From Cryptococcus deneoformans JEC21 (Eukaryota > Basidiomycota > Tremellomycetes > Tremellales > Cryptococcaceae), in NCBI RefSeq assembly GCF_000091045.1, contig NC_006687.1, forward strand, positions 605,001-657,500: a stretch of DNA of 52,500 nucleotides, given 5' to 3'. The position numbers and the translations under genes were made by a program. Below, piece by piece: positions 35,662 through 52,349 of this stretch. The notes beneath the pieces were generated by a model. That model did not search any database, was not told where the DNA came from, and saw only the letters and a program-made list of their open reading frames with translations. The number at the start of each line of letters is the position of its first letter. The stretch's first letter is position 1.

Positions 35662-37003
35662 TTATGTTGCATCGACGTGTTCAGATGCCACTTCACCGCC
35701 TTCAGGGAAGCGATTCACCATCCATGACAAAAAGCTCGGCACATCTTCCGCAATACTGTTAGGCAGAGAGGAGTTCGTCACAAAGCGAGGAATATTGCCT
35801 TGGGGCGCGTAAATCGGGTTGCATCAGCGACTTTGTATAATATGAACAATGAGATGCTTACCTCCGGCATCGCTGCTCGTTGCCATTCTCCATTCCACCT
35901 GTCTACCCTTGTCCATCTCCTGGACTCTCTCAACACTAACGTATCTGCCTCTCACTCTTTTAGACTCGTTCCCTTTCTTCTCCATGCATCCGGGATGTGA
36001 GAATGGAAGCGAAATGTTCATAAATGCGCGCTCGCCGTGAGGTTCGCTTATCAGCTCTCTAGAAAGTAGGAGGACTACAAAGGTTCGAGGATTTGTCGGA
36101 GGCGGAGTTTTGTAAGTCAAACGCCATACTTCCGCTACATGTTTCTTGTAAACATGTAGACACTCGGTCTCTCGGCAAGCTTCGATATATTCGCGCTCAT
36201 TCTTTGATGCCACGCCGAAATCAGTCAGTTTTTAGGGTCCAGATACCACTGTCAGGACTTACTTGACTATGGTATTCTAACAAACCTCTCCTGAATCTCT
36301 CGTACAGTCCATCAGGTGTACAGGACATCACTTGAGCCTGCCTAGTCTCTTCAGGTACATTTCCATCCTGCTGTTCCCCATCTGGATTTCCAGTTGTCTG
36401 CCCAATGTGCGACTCTCCAGATTGTCGAGAGAACCTGTGACTCAAGCTTCGAACAAGACCTATAGGATTGAAAGAGTCTCGTCTGGTCGTGCTATCAGTT
36501 TGAGGCGCCACATGACTAGGAGGGTGATGCGGGATATTTCGCAATGATTCTTCAGTATGTCGAGATTCCCTCCCACACCAAAATTCCTTCACACCTAGAG
36601 TTTCTCGGATCTGTTGATATATAGAGCATACCGGTTAGTCTGGCGACCATTAAATTCCGACTACTTACATGCTTAAACGAAGAAGAGGATGGAAGGTTTA
36701 AGATCTGTACAGTGGAGTCATGTTTCGAGGAGTGCCGATTCCAGTCGCTGAGGTGATAATACAAATTAGTGTAATTCATAGTGCGGTGCGGTATGAAACC
36801 TTTGGTCGCTCACGACATGGTCTCAATCAGCTTCACTCCCAACGCAAAGTGATTATTGAGGAACAGTTGAAACTCGGGAGTTTCCGGATCTGGGATGTCC
36901 TAAGGGAGTGTCAAGAATGCTGTTAGTACATGATAATATCTTCGTGTCCAGAGGCTCTCACCTCTGGAGTGAGAGGTTGCAGGTCAAGACGAGTGCCTCT
37001 CAT
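35662..37003 (-). CDS. DUF3074 (START-like) domain protein
   Basis: Members have a START-like lipid-binding fold; the biochemical role is not established. Exons: 37003-36962, 36899-36814, 36747-36669, 36610-36263, 36201-35862 and 35798-35662; 343 aa. The N-terminal part has [19 protein letters not shown] and a Ser/Thr/Gln-rich insertion around residues 90-165. The family core appears in [16 protein letters not shown], then [16 protein letters not shown], then [18 protein letters not shown]. The C-terminal [16 protein letters not shown] fits the end of the domain. No membrane segment is seen. It converges on the FKBP gene with an 80-base gap between stop codons. The assignment rests on the MATSSDAGG block, which is characteristic of the family in fungi. 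Confidence 0.8.
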
Positions 37004-37502
37004 GGGAACGGCGTGGTAATCGTTGACAACAACAAAAAGGTTATGGCACTATATCTCTTATTTTAACAATGAAGGCAGCAAAGCTATGCGGACCAAGAGT
37101 TAGCAAGCAAATAACGATCCTTTGTGGGTAGAAACCACCATACGAGTGAGCTGGGCAGCAGGACACTGAAATATTGTTGATCAGCGGCGGACTATTGACA
37201 GTCGGTAGTGGTCGTTCAGCGCGGTAGGTTATTTATCGATTGTCGCAGTATTATATACGTATATACGGGAGCAAGTAAGATTCATGGCATATAGAAGATG
37301 CCACCTATGTAAGAAGTCCTTTTTCAATTTATCGCCAGAAATGACAATTTCTGTTACGAACGACGAGCGACAACAAAAGGATAAAAAAGGGGCGCGGGAT
37401 GGCTTATGATAAACGTCCTGAGACTTGTGAAGCCGGAGGCTGTTGGACCGCTTAATTTATCGATGATTATTGCCGACATGGGACATCGTGCGATGTGCTC
37501 AA
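37004..37502. other. Intergenic region between two minus-strand genes
   Basis: Nearly 500 bases contain the promoter of the DUF3074 gene and the 3' UTR of the dehydratase. A small perfect hairpin (CAGAAAT, 4-base loop, ATTTCTG) is near 37334-37352. Otherwise nothing recognised. Confidence 0.35.
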
Positions 37503-38606
37503 TCAAAACATCTTTTTATAGCCTTCTATCAATTCTAATGAGATATTTGATCCCCCACAAACCACGAGCACCACTTTGCTTTTGGCGTCGAGTTTCAGCA
37601 CATCTTTGAGCTTTCCTGAATACACCATTGCCAAAGTCGCGCCGCAGGCTGGCTCAACCAAGATTCTTTCGTCATCAAGAAACCGGATACAGGCTTCTAA
37701 AGCTTCCTTATCTGATACTACCGTACTACGAACCTGAGGCTGTAGAGCATACTCTAGTGCTTTGGCAGCGACGGTCGTCGCACCTAGTGAAGTAGCAAGT
37801 GATGCGATACCCGGCAAAGTGATCAACTGTCCCGCCTTTACCGACTTGTGTAGTGACTCTGCCCCTAAAGTTTCGACCGCCACAACTTTCGCTTTCTTTT
37901 CCTTATCCAGTCTCTCCAGTCCTTTACAAACACCAATCATTAGTCCTCCTCCTCCTACTGAGCACACTATCGCATCTGGGACGTGTGTTAATTCTTGCAC
38001 AATCTCGTCGACCATAGTAGCTGCTCCTTGCCAGATGTCGGAGTGATCAAAGGGCGGGAGGTAGATGCCGTTCGGATCTCTTGCAAGTATCTCTTCCTGA
38101 AGGTGCTTATCTGCCTCAAACCATGTTTGGCCAGTCTGGATCACTTCTGTAGCGCCAGCGGTACGAAGCTTATCAATCATAAAAGGTTTGGTGCTGAGAG
38201 GCACGATAACAGAGGAAGGATAGCCCAGAGTAGATGCTGCGTTAACGCAAGCGAGACCAGCATTGCCTCCTGATGAAGAGTAGAAGTGAAGCGGAGTGTC
38301 TGGTGGAGCTGAGTTGACAGACTGAAGGACCAGATTACCTATCCCTCTGTAAAGCTTAATCATCAGCACTGTAGAGTATAACATATGCAACCTTTAATAC
38401 ATGCCTAGATTTGAACGACCCACTCGGCTGGATATTTTCCAGCTTGAGTAAGATTTCACTATATTTGGAGCTAAATAACAATGATTCAGACTACACGGAT
38501 CAACTCACCAGCCGGCAAGCTTTGAAAGTGCAGCTGAGCGCACGAGGGGGGTCTTGATCCATGGCACAGTGTTTGGATCTTCGATTGTGTAGTTGACGGC
38601 AGCCAT
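37503..38606 (-). CDS. PLP-dependent L-serine/L-threonine dehydratase
   Basis: Deaminates serine (and/or threonine) to pyruvate (2-oxobutyrate) and ammonia; a cytosolic catabolic enzyme like yeast Cha1. Exons: 38606-38509, 38458-38405 and 38347-side 38346-37503; 331 aa. The pyridoxal-binding lysine is in QPSGSFKSRGIG. The substrate/phosphate loops are SSSGGNAGLA and SVGGGGLM, and the C-terminal VVLVVCGGSNISL closes the fold. The length fits the single-domain fold-type II enzymes without an ACT regulatory domain. The second intron (38404-38347) needs a GC donor (GCATGT) to join S-R and G-I-G; no GT alternative keeps frame. Distinction from serine racemase or cystathionine-type enzymes rests on length and motif context. 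Confidence 0.92.
38347..38404 (-). other. GC-AG intron in the dehydratase gene
   Basis: Donor GCATGT follows the codons of the PLP-lysine motif SFKS. Acceptor TTTACAG restores R-G-I-G. No GT donor in reach preserves this conserved motif. Confidence 0.82.
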
Positions 38607-39201
38607 AGTAGTGCTACCTTATCGTATCCTAGAACAGAGCGCAGACAGCGATTATACGTAGAGAAGAGATTATAAAAGAGGGCTGCTTTCTGTACAAGAA
38701 CAATTATTAACTTGTTCCATGAGTACTCGTAGTGGAGACCTTCGTTGTTGTTTCTCTATCTTCTGTCTTCAGAGTACTTCGGAGTAGGCCGACAGGAGTG
38801 AGAAAGAGAAATAAAGGCCAGGACGGACTCGGATGATGATGATTTTGCCCTGCTCCTCCTCCTGCTACATACATCTATGCATTGTGTCTTCTTTTTCTTC
38901 TATTGTGCGAATTCACCAAACATCACAGATCTCAGCTGCCATGCGCATGATGTATCTAATACGCCTTACGCGGCCCAACATCAAGAGAATTATATTGATC
39001 GTATCCCCATCATCTAATGATGGATGACGATGACGGTATGTTGTTATTATGTACCAGTACAAGCATGAGACTCGGACCTAGAGCTGAGACTGCGCCTGAA
39101 ATTTACCTTAGATTATAAATGTTTGATAGTTTGCATCTGACCGTAAGACAGACGACCAAATGCCCTACTTGCGTCCAACTATCGCGTTCATGTCCAATCA
39201 T
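38607..39201. other. Intergenic region between two minus-strand genes
   Basis: About 595 bases hold the dehydratase promoter and the next gene's 3' UTR. A GAT/CCT-rich simple stretch occurs at about 38834-38870. No gene, RNA or element recognised. Confidence 0.35.
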
Positions 39202-40737
39202 CTACATCTTCGAGGTTGTTAAGGTACTATCGTCTCCTAGCTTCCCTTCTGCTACCACCTTACCGTGGACCTCTTGGATTACCTGTTCGAATACGTTCAG
39301 ATGATGAGGTCAATGGTTATGCGAAACACTTACTTCCCGACCTAATTCCTTAATTCTTTCGATATCATGGCCAATTAGGCTGACGTGTACTCCTTGATAC
39401 AGATAGGGGTCTGATCAACGTTCTCATCAGCCACTCTTCGATGATATGAATGGTATTAGCTCACAAGAACCAATACGGATTCCTTCTTTCTTCACCCTGG
39501 CCTGCAGCTCCGTAAGGTAAGGTGCAATAGCTGATTCAGGTTTGCTACGTAAAAGTTCATGCCAAGTCAGAGCCTCATGTCTTGTGATGTTAAGCTCCTG
39601 GACTGACCTTGTGTAAATGAGATGTCGGAATGGTTTGGAGGAAGCCGGAGGCAAAGGCAAGTAAGGAGTTAACGCGAGAAGAAGTTGTTGAAAAAGAGAA
39701 GGTATGCCCGGGAAGACACAGAGCTATTTGAAATGCTGTTAGTAAGATGCCATTGATACAATAAAGCCTGTTTCATTGCGCACTTTTCCGGCCAGTCTCA
39801 CAACTGGCACCCACTTATCAGCGTCCACAAAGATTACTTCGGTCTTGACATCTCCTTCTTCTTTTTGAGTAGGGAACAAGGCCATCCTTTCTCGTGCTTC
39901 CCTTTGAGCTGGGGTAGCCTTTTCCAGTTCTGCTCGGCGCTCAGGGGTTGTCAATGCCCACATCCTGCGAAGGGTCTCCGGGTGATGAACGAGGGGCAAG
40001 TTAAAAGCCTTAGCAAGGGACGCATATGTGATATCTGAGAAATGTAAGCTTGTGTTGCAGGTGTAGGCTCTGACAGTTAACATGTACTTACCGTCATGTG
40101 TGGGCCCGATGCCTCCTGAAGTGACCACGAAGTCATATTTTTCAGTCATACGACGTGCGGCTTCAATGCTGAATGGCGATATATCAGTTTGAGTATGGGA
40201 GCTAGTTTTGGCTGATACCCACATCTCATCTTCATCATCTGCGATGACTTCAATTCGTTTCCTAAGCGGGGGGTGAGGTTAGAATATACTAAGAGACAGG
40301 AAACGTGGCGAGTGCATACAGTTCTATACCAAGATCGAAACAATACTGAGCAAAGAAACTGGTAAGCATCATGTCAGCAAGCCGGATTGCGCTGACCTAG
40401 AAATCCTGCTGCTCACTTGCTATTCGTATCCTTAGTTTTGCCATTTAGTACTTCATCTCTGAGAACCAGCACATATATGGGTCAGCCATTTTTATTTGAT
40501 GAATGGCTCTTTTCAAAAGACCTACCCTACGATGATACATCCGGCTGTCTGAATGTACTTACCCTTCCCCAAGGGGTCAGCAACGCTGCTAGGACTGGTT
40601 GGGACGATGGGCGTTTCAGTAGACATTGTTCTCAAATATATTCTCCCGGAGGCTATGCGAATAGGTAATGGCCGAGACGGGAGAGGAGCGAAAGGTCGTG
40701 CAATTGTCTGGAACAGGCGTGAAAATGGTATGAACAT
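39202..40737 (-). CDS. MoaB/CinA-type molybdopterin-binding fold protein
   Basis: Ten exons can be followed with consistent phase from ATG 40737 to TAG 39202. The fold of the MoCF_biosynth/CinA N-terminal family is clear: GCIIVGDEVLNGKTKDTN, then DLGIELKRIEVIADDEDEI, then VVTSGGIGPTHDDITYASLA. A second half has KLCVFPGIPSLFQQ and GVHVSLIGHDIERI. In fungi such stand-alone proteins relate to FAD synthase or CinA-like domains. Molybdopterin synthesis itself uses fused Cnx1/gephyrin-type proteins, so the reaction here is uncertain. The first 38 residues (FSRLFQTIARPFAPLPSRP) look like a mitochondrial presequence. An internal Met (MSTETPIVP) would give a cytosolic form, and both may be used. Confidence 0.82.
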
Positions 40738-41369
40738 GCCCAGAAGGGTGTGATACTGAGGAAGAGATATGCTGCTTTGGGCAGGGTGCGTGTAGTGCGC
40801 GACTTCTGCTGTAATTACTCTTCAGGCCTACGGCGGTGGATGTCCGGTGCCCCGATCCGATTGACACCGCACCTGACAAGAGATATATTATAGCTCGTGC
40901 CATTAGTAACGGGATCAAATATTTCCCAATCTGAGATTAGTTGATTACAAATCTGTTCGCCATTACTTTTAGGAGAGATAGCCACGCCCCTTCCTTTTTC
41001 GGCTATCTGCATTTATCCCACTAATCCTAACCTCCAGCCCTTCCCTTACGCCAGTCGCCTTCCCCGGCCTTGCCCTTCCCGCCATTACCCCTTCCCTAGC
41101 ACTGTCCAGCTTGCATCTCTCCATCGCTCACGGTAGGACACGCCCACCACCCTATCCCGTTTGCCGAGGAACAGCAGACAAGCACGCGGCATCAAATACC
41201 TATTAGCTTGCTTTGAAACAGCAAGAGCTGCTGCTGTCATCTGTTTCCGGACACTATATAGTTATACGTCCCTTACGTACCCACCATCTATTAACTCTTC
41301 AACAGCCCGTCACGCTTCGGCTCACATTATCTGCTTAGCTCACCGCCGATCGCATCAGGCGCCTAGACG
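40738..41369. promoter_or_regulatory. Divergent intergenic region
   Basis: About 630 bases lie between the MoaB/CinA-type gene and the second Zn2Cys6 gene. They include a C-rich stretch (41030-41150) that suits a promoter or leader. No recognised binding sites or RNA genes. Confidence 0.35.
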
Positions 41370-43688
41370 ATGTCCCAGTTTCAGAACGATTTCCCTGCCC
41401 CTTCTTCGCCTGATTCAGCTCCCAAATCGGGGGCCGGTGCGGCTGATGCGAGACCACAACGTTCTCGCGACGGGTGTTTGACCTGCCGGAGCAGGAAAGT
41501 CAAGGTGAGCGACCGTCATGTCACACTGCCTCTGCAGCAGCTTTGGTTGCTAACAGATTGCTATAAAGTGTGGAGAGCAACGTCCAATATGCGACAGATG
41601 TCGTATCAAGTCTCGCGAGGTTTGTACTTCAATCCTGGCATCGGTTCCTGCTAACAGTTCTTAGTGTGTTTGGCCATCGGAAGATGAAGCTGAAAGGCGA
41701 AGAAATAAGAAACGCAAGGCTTCAGGTGCGAGAGCTCCGTATGGATCAAGCTATTATGGTTCGATGTATTCCGACCAGGATGAAACATCTCCAGTGCATC
41801 TGCCAGCCGTGTCCGTGCCCGTAGAAATGCGGCGACCGCCAAAGCATGCTATCAAAGGCACTGTTCATGTTCCCCCCAATTTCCTTCCACCAGAAGCAAT
41901 GGCAGGCCAGCAAGTGGACGCAAAAGGAAAACAGAAATTGAAAGATGAGAGACGGGATGAACTTGTGGACTGGCTAGTCCCCGAAAAGCTAAGGGCGGAA
42001 ATGATGATGGAACCGTAAGTTGGACAATACCTAGGTGCCTCGAATGAGTTTGACCTTCCGGGTCTTTGTAGCACCTTTTTGCAACCGTATTTTCGCACTG
42101 TGTGAGTGTGTATACATTCTTCGCCGGATCTCTAGATTGACCATTTCCAGCGATGAGCGACTAGTGATGCGTCATTATATCTCGAAAACAGTGCATATCA
42201 TTATTGCGTTCGAATCCGACCATCGGCCTTGGAACCCTTGGCTCAGCATTCACGCTCCTCTAGCATTCCAACATCTGCCAGGGTAAGGCGTAACAATTGA
42301 TATTCCAACACCCCAACTGACTTTGACGTAGTACCAAACCGGCTGCCGATGCCCTTCGGGCGGCCATCCTTGCAGTCGGCGGCGTACACTTACAGTACAG
42401 CAATAGCCCAGACGACCGAAGTGCAGCATATAGAATAACCAAGAGTGCTAAGGTTCAGGTACTCAAGCTGGTGAAAGAAACATTGCAGTCTCCGGATGGA
42501 CGGCCGAGACAACTGACTAAAGAGGATATAGAGTTGGTGTTGGCTTCTTTGCTAAGCTGCACCATTGCAAGCGTACGTTGTCTATTGCAATCAAGAAGCT
42601 ACCTGCTAACAGTCATCTCATTTGTAGAGTCTTGCTGCAGATGACTCGTGGCATCACCTCTTATCATCGGTTCTTGGTCTCATCGACCAGCTTGGTGGAG
42701 CCCACCACATCCTTCGTGATGCTCCTCGTGATCGCCTCTCACCCTATCGGTTCTTTATGGAGCAGCTCGCTATCCGCGACGTGTTTGGCTGCATGACCAC
42801 AGAGTTAGCGCCTTCAATTCTGCAGGATGCCTTCACTCCATGGTTTTTTGAAGCTGAAAGCTGGTCAAGGACAGATGTAGAATGGGAGAGTGTCGAAAGA
42901 ATGTTTGGTATTTCAAGAGGGATGGTCGACATGATTGCAAGAGTAAGTCACTTGATTCGGTCCGGGAAGGAAGACTGACCTTGGATTGTAGGTGTGTACA
43001 CTTATCGCTGCCGTTCGCACTCGCGGTCGACCTATTTTTATGGATCCAGACGACTCCCCCAGTCTTTTACCGACTGATCCGAATCCATCTGCACCTCCCA
43101 GCAATCTTACAGAACTTCAGCTGGCAGCCCAAAACCTGATGGCTGAAATCCGTGTATGGGACGAAGCTGAGAACTTTACACCTTTGCACCCGCGTACCCA
43201 GTACGGAAACCTAGCCTACAGGCATGCTATCAAGATACGAATGCTCCGAAAAGTTTATGATGTTCCAAGTGATGACGAAAGAGTAGCAAGCAGTGCAGAG
43301 TCCATTATTGAGTTGGCCGCAGAAATGCTAGCCTTCTACGGCAAGATCACATGGTTAGTAATCTTTTTTTCTTTGTACGATACTCGTTTCTGACGTAGGG
43401 CGATAGGTTAACATGGCCGATCGTGATTGCTGGGTTTGAGATTCCTCGTGGGCATCCCTCTCGTCAAACGGCCCTTGGGATGCTTGGAGCGTTTGGGTGA
43501 GCAAAGATCCGTCGCATCCTTCGCAAGCTCAAGGCTGACTATGTCATTGTAGACCTCATGCTTGCTTTGACAATCGCGCAGGTGCGCGCATACTGTCTGA
43601 TTATTGGATGTGGCACGATATGGATGGCGATCATGCTACATCGTGGGAAATGGCCAACATACTCAATCAACGACCTTTCTTGGATTAG
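41370..43688 (+). CDS. Zn2Cys6 fungal transcription factor with Fungal_trans_2-like domain
   Basis: Likely a nuclear regulator of unknown targets. About ten exons join in phase from ATG 41370 to TAG 43688; the first four are 41370-41504, 41569-41619, 41665-42014 and one from about 42072. The zinc cluster is GCLTCRSRKVK / CGEQRPICDRCRIKSRE / CVWP. Cys 1-2 are in exon 1, Cys 3-5 in a 51-nt exon and Cys 6 in exon 3. A basic tail (RRNKKRK) follows. The rest resembles the regulatory region of Uga3/Fungal_trans_2 proteins: MRHYISKTVHIIIAF, NPWLSIHAPLAFQHLPG, GLIDQLGGAHHIL and WLTWPIVIAGFEIPRG. It ends NQRPFLD. No signal for an adjacent target cluster is visible. Confidence 0.9.
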
Positions 43689-43926
43689 TTTTCTTGGCTT
43701 AGTATCATTCAAATAGCTCAACGTGACGTTTTGGCCTTTTGGTTTGTTTCTGGTATTGCGGCATTCACTACTGGCGCGGCATTTCGACTTAGGGTTCGAG
43801 TATATCATGCATTTTCTCCAATCATGGGAGCAACATCGTCAAGAGTAATTATAAGACGCAGATCGGACAACATATTTATACAACATTACGGCAGCCCAAT
43901 GTGGCTGTTGAAGATTCTCCGCACGC
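43689..43926. other. Convergent intergenic region
   Basis: 238 bases lie between the stop codons of the Zn2Cys6 gene and MDM34, expected to hold both 3' UTRs. Nothing else recognised. Confidence 0.35.
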
Positions 43927-45076
43927 CTATGCCTCAGACTTCTCGTCCGCCTCTTTACTTTTTCCTATTCTGAATATCCTCTTTCTCTTAGCTTTTATGT
44001 CTCCTTCCCCAACGCTACTGCTCGCCAGACTCGCTCGCCCACTGCTGCCTGTGCCCGCCCCGCTCTTCCCAAGGTAAGGGAATGATCTCACAGCTATATG
44101 TTCATGTCCTCGCGCATAAGGAGACAATGTGTGAGCAGAATATGAAAGGGCGGCAAGCTGCGAGACGGAGTTGTTGAGGGGGAGGGTGATGCCTCCAGGC
44201 CCGATATGGCGAGGAGGGAAAGACTCTTCATTACCGGGGGAAGTACCGTGATTCTCTTCGTTCTCCTCCTCCTCGACTTCCTCGTTGATGGGCGCATAGC
44301 TAGGTACAGGAGACATATCCCGGTAAGGCATCTCCACTTTACCGCCCACACCGCTCCCAGAAAACCATTTTTGACTTAGTCGATGTATGATTCCGGGTAA
44401 GTGTTCTCTAAACATCTCTCTCAGCTGCCCTTCAATTTCTTGCTGCAGATACCCTCTAATGACCTCGACTGAATCAAATGTCGAACTGACATCCACGTTT
44501 TGTAAAGGATCATTCTTGAACACAAGAGTAATCCCTTTTGAAGCGGAGACGACCAGAATGAGAATGGCTCGAAGATGTAATTTGGATAGACGGAGCGTCA
44601 TAGGGACAAGGAGTGGCTGAGAAGCGAGTAGTGGTGTAGATAGAGGAAGTGTTGAAAATGTAAGATGGGGATTATGTGAAAGTGGATTGGCTTGAACTCG
44701 ACACCGTACTTCGAGCCAGGCATCACCTTGGTACCCTAAACGCAGAATACCGCGAAATCGGTCGATAGAAAGATCTCCTATTTCAAGAAGAGTGAGGGTT
44801 GGCGGCTTAGTTTGTAGTGTCAGCTTGCACCCACTTTTGAAGGTCCGATTTAGAAACATACCTGCTCTCCCATGTGAAGCTCGACCACTTCAATCTTTCC
44901 CTGAATAACCGGGGGCTTGTCTCCCTGCATGCCCGGCACATACGATCAGCTAAGAGGCTTGATCGGAGGATATGGGCGAGTCTCACCTTGTTAAGGGCGC
45001 CCTCCAGCATTGCCTTTGCATCTTCATGGAAGGCGGGCGAGAAGGCAGTGGACCAGGAGGGGAAGACGAAGGACAT
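43927..45076 (-). CDS. MDM34: MDM34, ERMES complex subunit
   Basis: Outer-mitochondrial-membrane member of the ER-mitochondria encounter structure, which tethers the two organelles and moves phospholipids. Exons: 45076-44987, 44924-44862 and 44805-43927; 343 aa. The SMP domain begins at residue 1: SFVFPSWSTAFSPAFHEDAK, then NKGDKPPVIQGKIEVVELHMGEQ cut here by an intron, then LEIGDLSIDRFRGILRL. Further family blocks are YQGDAWLEVRCRVQANPL, LRLSKLHLRAILILVVS, and GYLQQEIEGQLREMFREHLPGIIHRLSQKW. The C-terminal 130 residues are low-complexity and end basic (KAKRKRIFRIGKSK). The start is fixed by the canonical MSF opening of the family. Confidence 0.95.
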
Positions 45077-45290
45077 GTGGCTTATTGAAAGTCCATCTAT
45101 TACAGACTCAGGATATCAACTTCGGAAAAAGAGCTTGTTTCCAAGCAGGTATTACGTAAGATGAAGAGTGATGCTGGTGTCGGCGATGGCCGCTTCTGGA
45201 AGTCCTTGTTGTCCATGTGTTGCCTCTTCTTAGTGCTCGAACTGAAATAACCACTCCACATCAACAACAATATCTTCTACATACCTGAAC
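45077..45290. promoter_or_regulatory. Divergent promoter, MDM34 / PRP16
   Basis: 214 bases separate the two start codons and must serve both genes. No specific site recognised. Confidence 0.4.
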
Positions 45291-50408
<5,118 letters not shown>

Positions 50409-50565
50409 TCTTGCCAATTTGTATTGTACAATGCATTCGTCGCCCATGTTTGCATTACACTATATTCCTTCTAAGGAGATGTCCAGCATCATCATCATGG
50501 ACGATTGAGAAGGTCAAGGGCCAACAAGCTTTCTCAAAAACAGCGTCTTTCCAGAGCAAGCCCAC
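50409..50565. other. Short convergent intergenic region
   Basis: 157 bases lie between the stops of PRP16 and the next minus-strand gene. The 3' UTRs probably overlap. Nothing else seen. Confidence 0.35.
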
Positions 50566-51746
50566 TTATAAGGGCATTCTCATGGGCCTTACGGTGTACG
50601 ATTTCTCATCGTTGCCTAAATTGATCAACGCCTGTCAGAGTTAAAGATCAGTCCATTATTCATCTTAATGTCATTTGCGAATATGTGGTAATCTAGACAT
50701 ACATGTGTCATCGTCCTGCTCATCATAGGCCAATGATGCCGACCTCCTAATCCTTTCGGCATTCCATCTCCTCCAAGAGGTCTTCTTACTCCAAACTCTT
50801 CTTGCGGTAACATCATAAAGGCCAGCATTTCTTTCTTTGGTTTCTCAGGCTCAAGTTTGGGTTTGGGCTCTTCGGGTGCGTGATCCGAGACCTGAGGAAG
50901 TGGTCGTTGACCGTTGTGGAGTGGAATATGCGCATGGTTGAACTGGTTGTTCTTCTTCAATTCCTTCTCCATTGCCCTAATCCTTGATGAGAACTGAATA
51001 CTATTCTGGGGGGATGGGTCCACACTTACTTGAGGTTCCTTCTCTCTTCCCGAATCGTGAACTTTAGACTTCGTTTGTACAGCTTCGTTTGCTCCTTTTC
51101 CATCTTTTTCCACGCTTTTATCTCGGCTTTCTGTTGTTTCTCTATGAGCTTCCGTTCCCACCGTGGTAGGCTATTGAACGCTGGAGTGATAGCTGGATTC
51201 TGAAGGGTTTTGGCCAGAGGGGCGTAAGGTGCTGCCGCTGTTGGTGTCACTCCATTCGCTATGCCGGGAATGGGTCTGTGTTGTTTAGGAGTCGATCTAG
51301 GTAACGTGGGCTGGGAAAATCATCCATTATCTGCTAGCCTGCCTTGCTGACCAGCCTGATAAACAACTCACGTTCCCCTGGTAAGGTTCGCCGTCCCACC
51401 AATCAGAGATCTTGGCCCAAAATCCTCTTTTATGTGGAGTATACAGCATTGGGTAAGCTCCCATGGGCCCGGCATATGACATTCCTTGGGGTAATATTTG
51501 TGGCTTGGGTGCTTCCTTTCCCCAGTAATTTTCCTCGCCTGTTCCCAACCCAGCTATTTCAAGCCAAGGAAGAGTTGCGGCAGGTGTTGAGATACTTGTC
51601 GTATTACTAAGATCTTGAGCTTGTGAATGTGGGCTGATACCGGACTGGACTTTGCCTGGGACGAGCCCGGGTCGTTTTTTTGACGAATCTGCGCCAAAGA
51701 TAAACGTGTTTCCTCCTAAATCAGGAGGTGGCCGGGGGACAGCCAT
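50566..51746 (-). CDS. Hypothetical charged protein, 333 aa
   Basis: I do not recognise the family. Model: 51746-51372, 51310-51030, 50982-50703 and 50631-50566. The N-terminus is Pro/Gly-rich (MAVPRPPPDLGGNTFIFG) and contains aromatic patches (NYWGKEAPKPQ, KRGFWAKISDWWDGE). The middle is a long basic helix likely to be a coiled coil (RWERKLIEKQQKAEIKAWKK through KFTIREERRNLK). Then come EELKKNN-type charged sequence, a Pro/Glu/Lys stretch, and the compact end MLPQEEFGVRRPLGG. The second intron (51029-50983, 47 nt) uses acceptor TCAAG, the only choice that joins the two long frames. Without the last intron the protein would end about 13 codons further into 50625; the spliced ending MTHALINLGNDEKSYT looks better formed. 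Confidence 0.65.
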
Positions 51747-52349
51747 TGATCGTTGTGAAGAGTTAAGCAGGGAGTGTAAGTCACTAGGTTATCATTAACG
51801 ACCATGCGAAAAGCATGGGGCTGGCGCCAATCCGCACTGATTACGGTGAGAGTATTAATCTTCTTGATCGAAGGAGATAAACATCATCAAGCAATGATCA
51901 ATAGTCAGCAATCATCAGTAGCTGAGTTAGCGACGGAAATGAATGATTGAGTTTTTTTTCTGATGCAAAAGGCTTTCTTTCTAAAGGTTTGCAGCCACAT
52001 CAGCCGAGGAGTTGACTTTGGTATGTATTTGATGGGACCATGTTGTGGAACGGTGGTGATACAAAAGGTGAGATGGGGACAACGAGCGAAGACAAAAAGC
52101 AGTGCTTTGATTGACGAAACTCCCATCATGTTTCTTCGTGTCTTCGTTTCTTCAGTTCTTTGGTCGCCTCGCGCAACAAAATAATGAAAATAACATCGCC
52201 TCTTCAACTTTGACCAAACAGCAGACGCAGGCACTGATATGAACAATTAAAGACTACTATAGTCACAATTCTCATGCATGTCATTACACGTAAAGAGACC
52301 AAGATGCAATATACCAGAAAAAGCGAACCATAAACCACCCTATGCGCAA
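51747..52349. promoter_or_regulatory. Intergenic region between two minus-strand genes
   Basis: About 600 bases with the promoter of the 50566-51746 gene and the 3' UTR of the right-edge gene. Small frames at 51905-52246 have no family resemblance. No repeat recognised. Confidence 0.35.

Noticed and set aside
51026..51161. Overlapping frames read as a frameshift in the charged-protein gene
   Set aside because: A 47-nt intron with donor GTAAGT and acceptor TCAAG explains the frame change. The shorter 29- or 36-nt choices are too short or introduce a stop.
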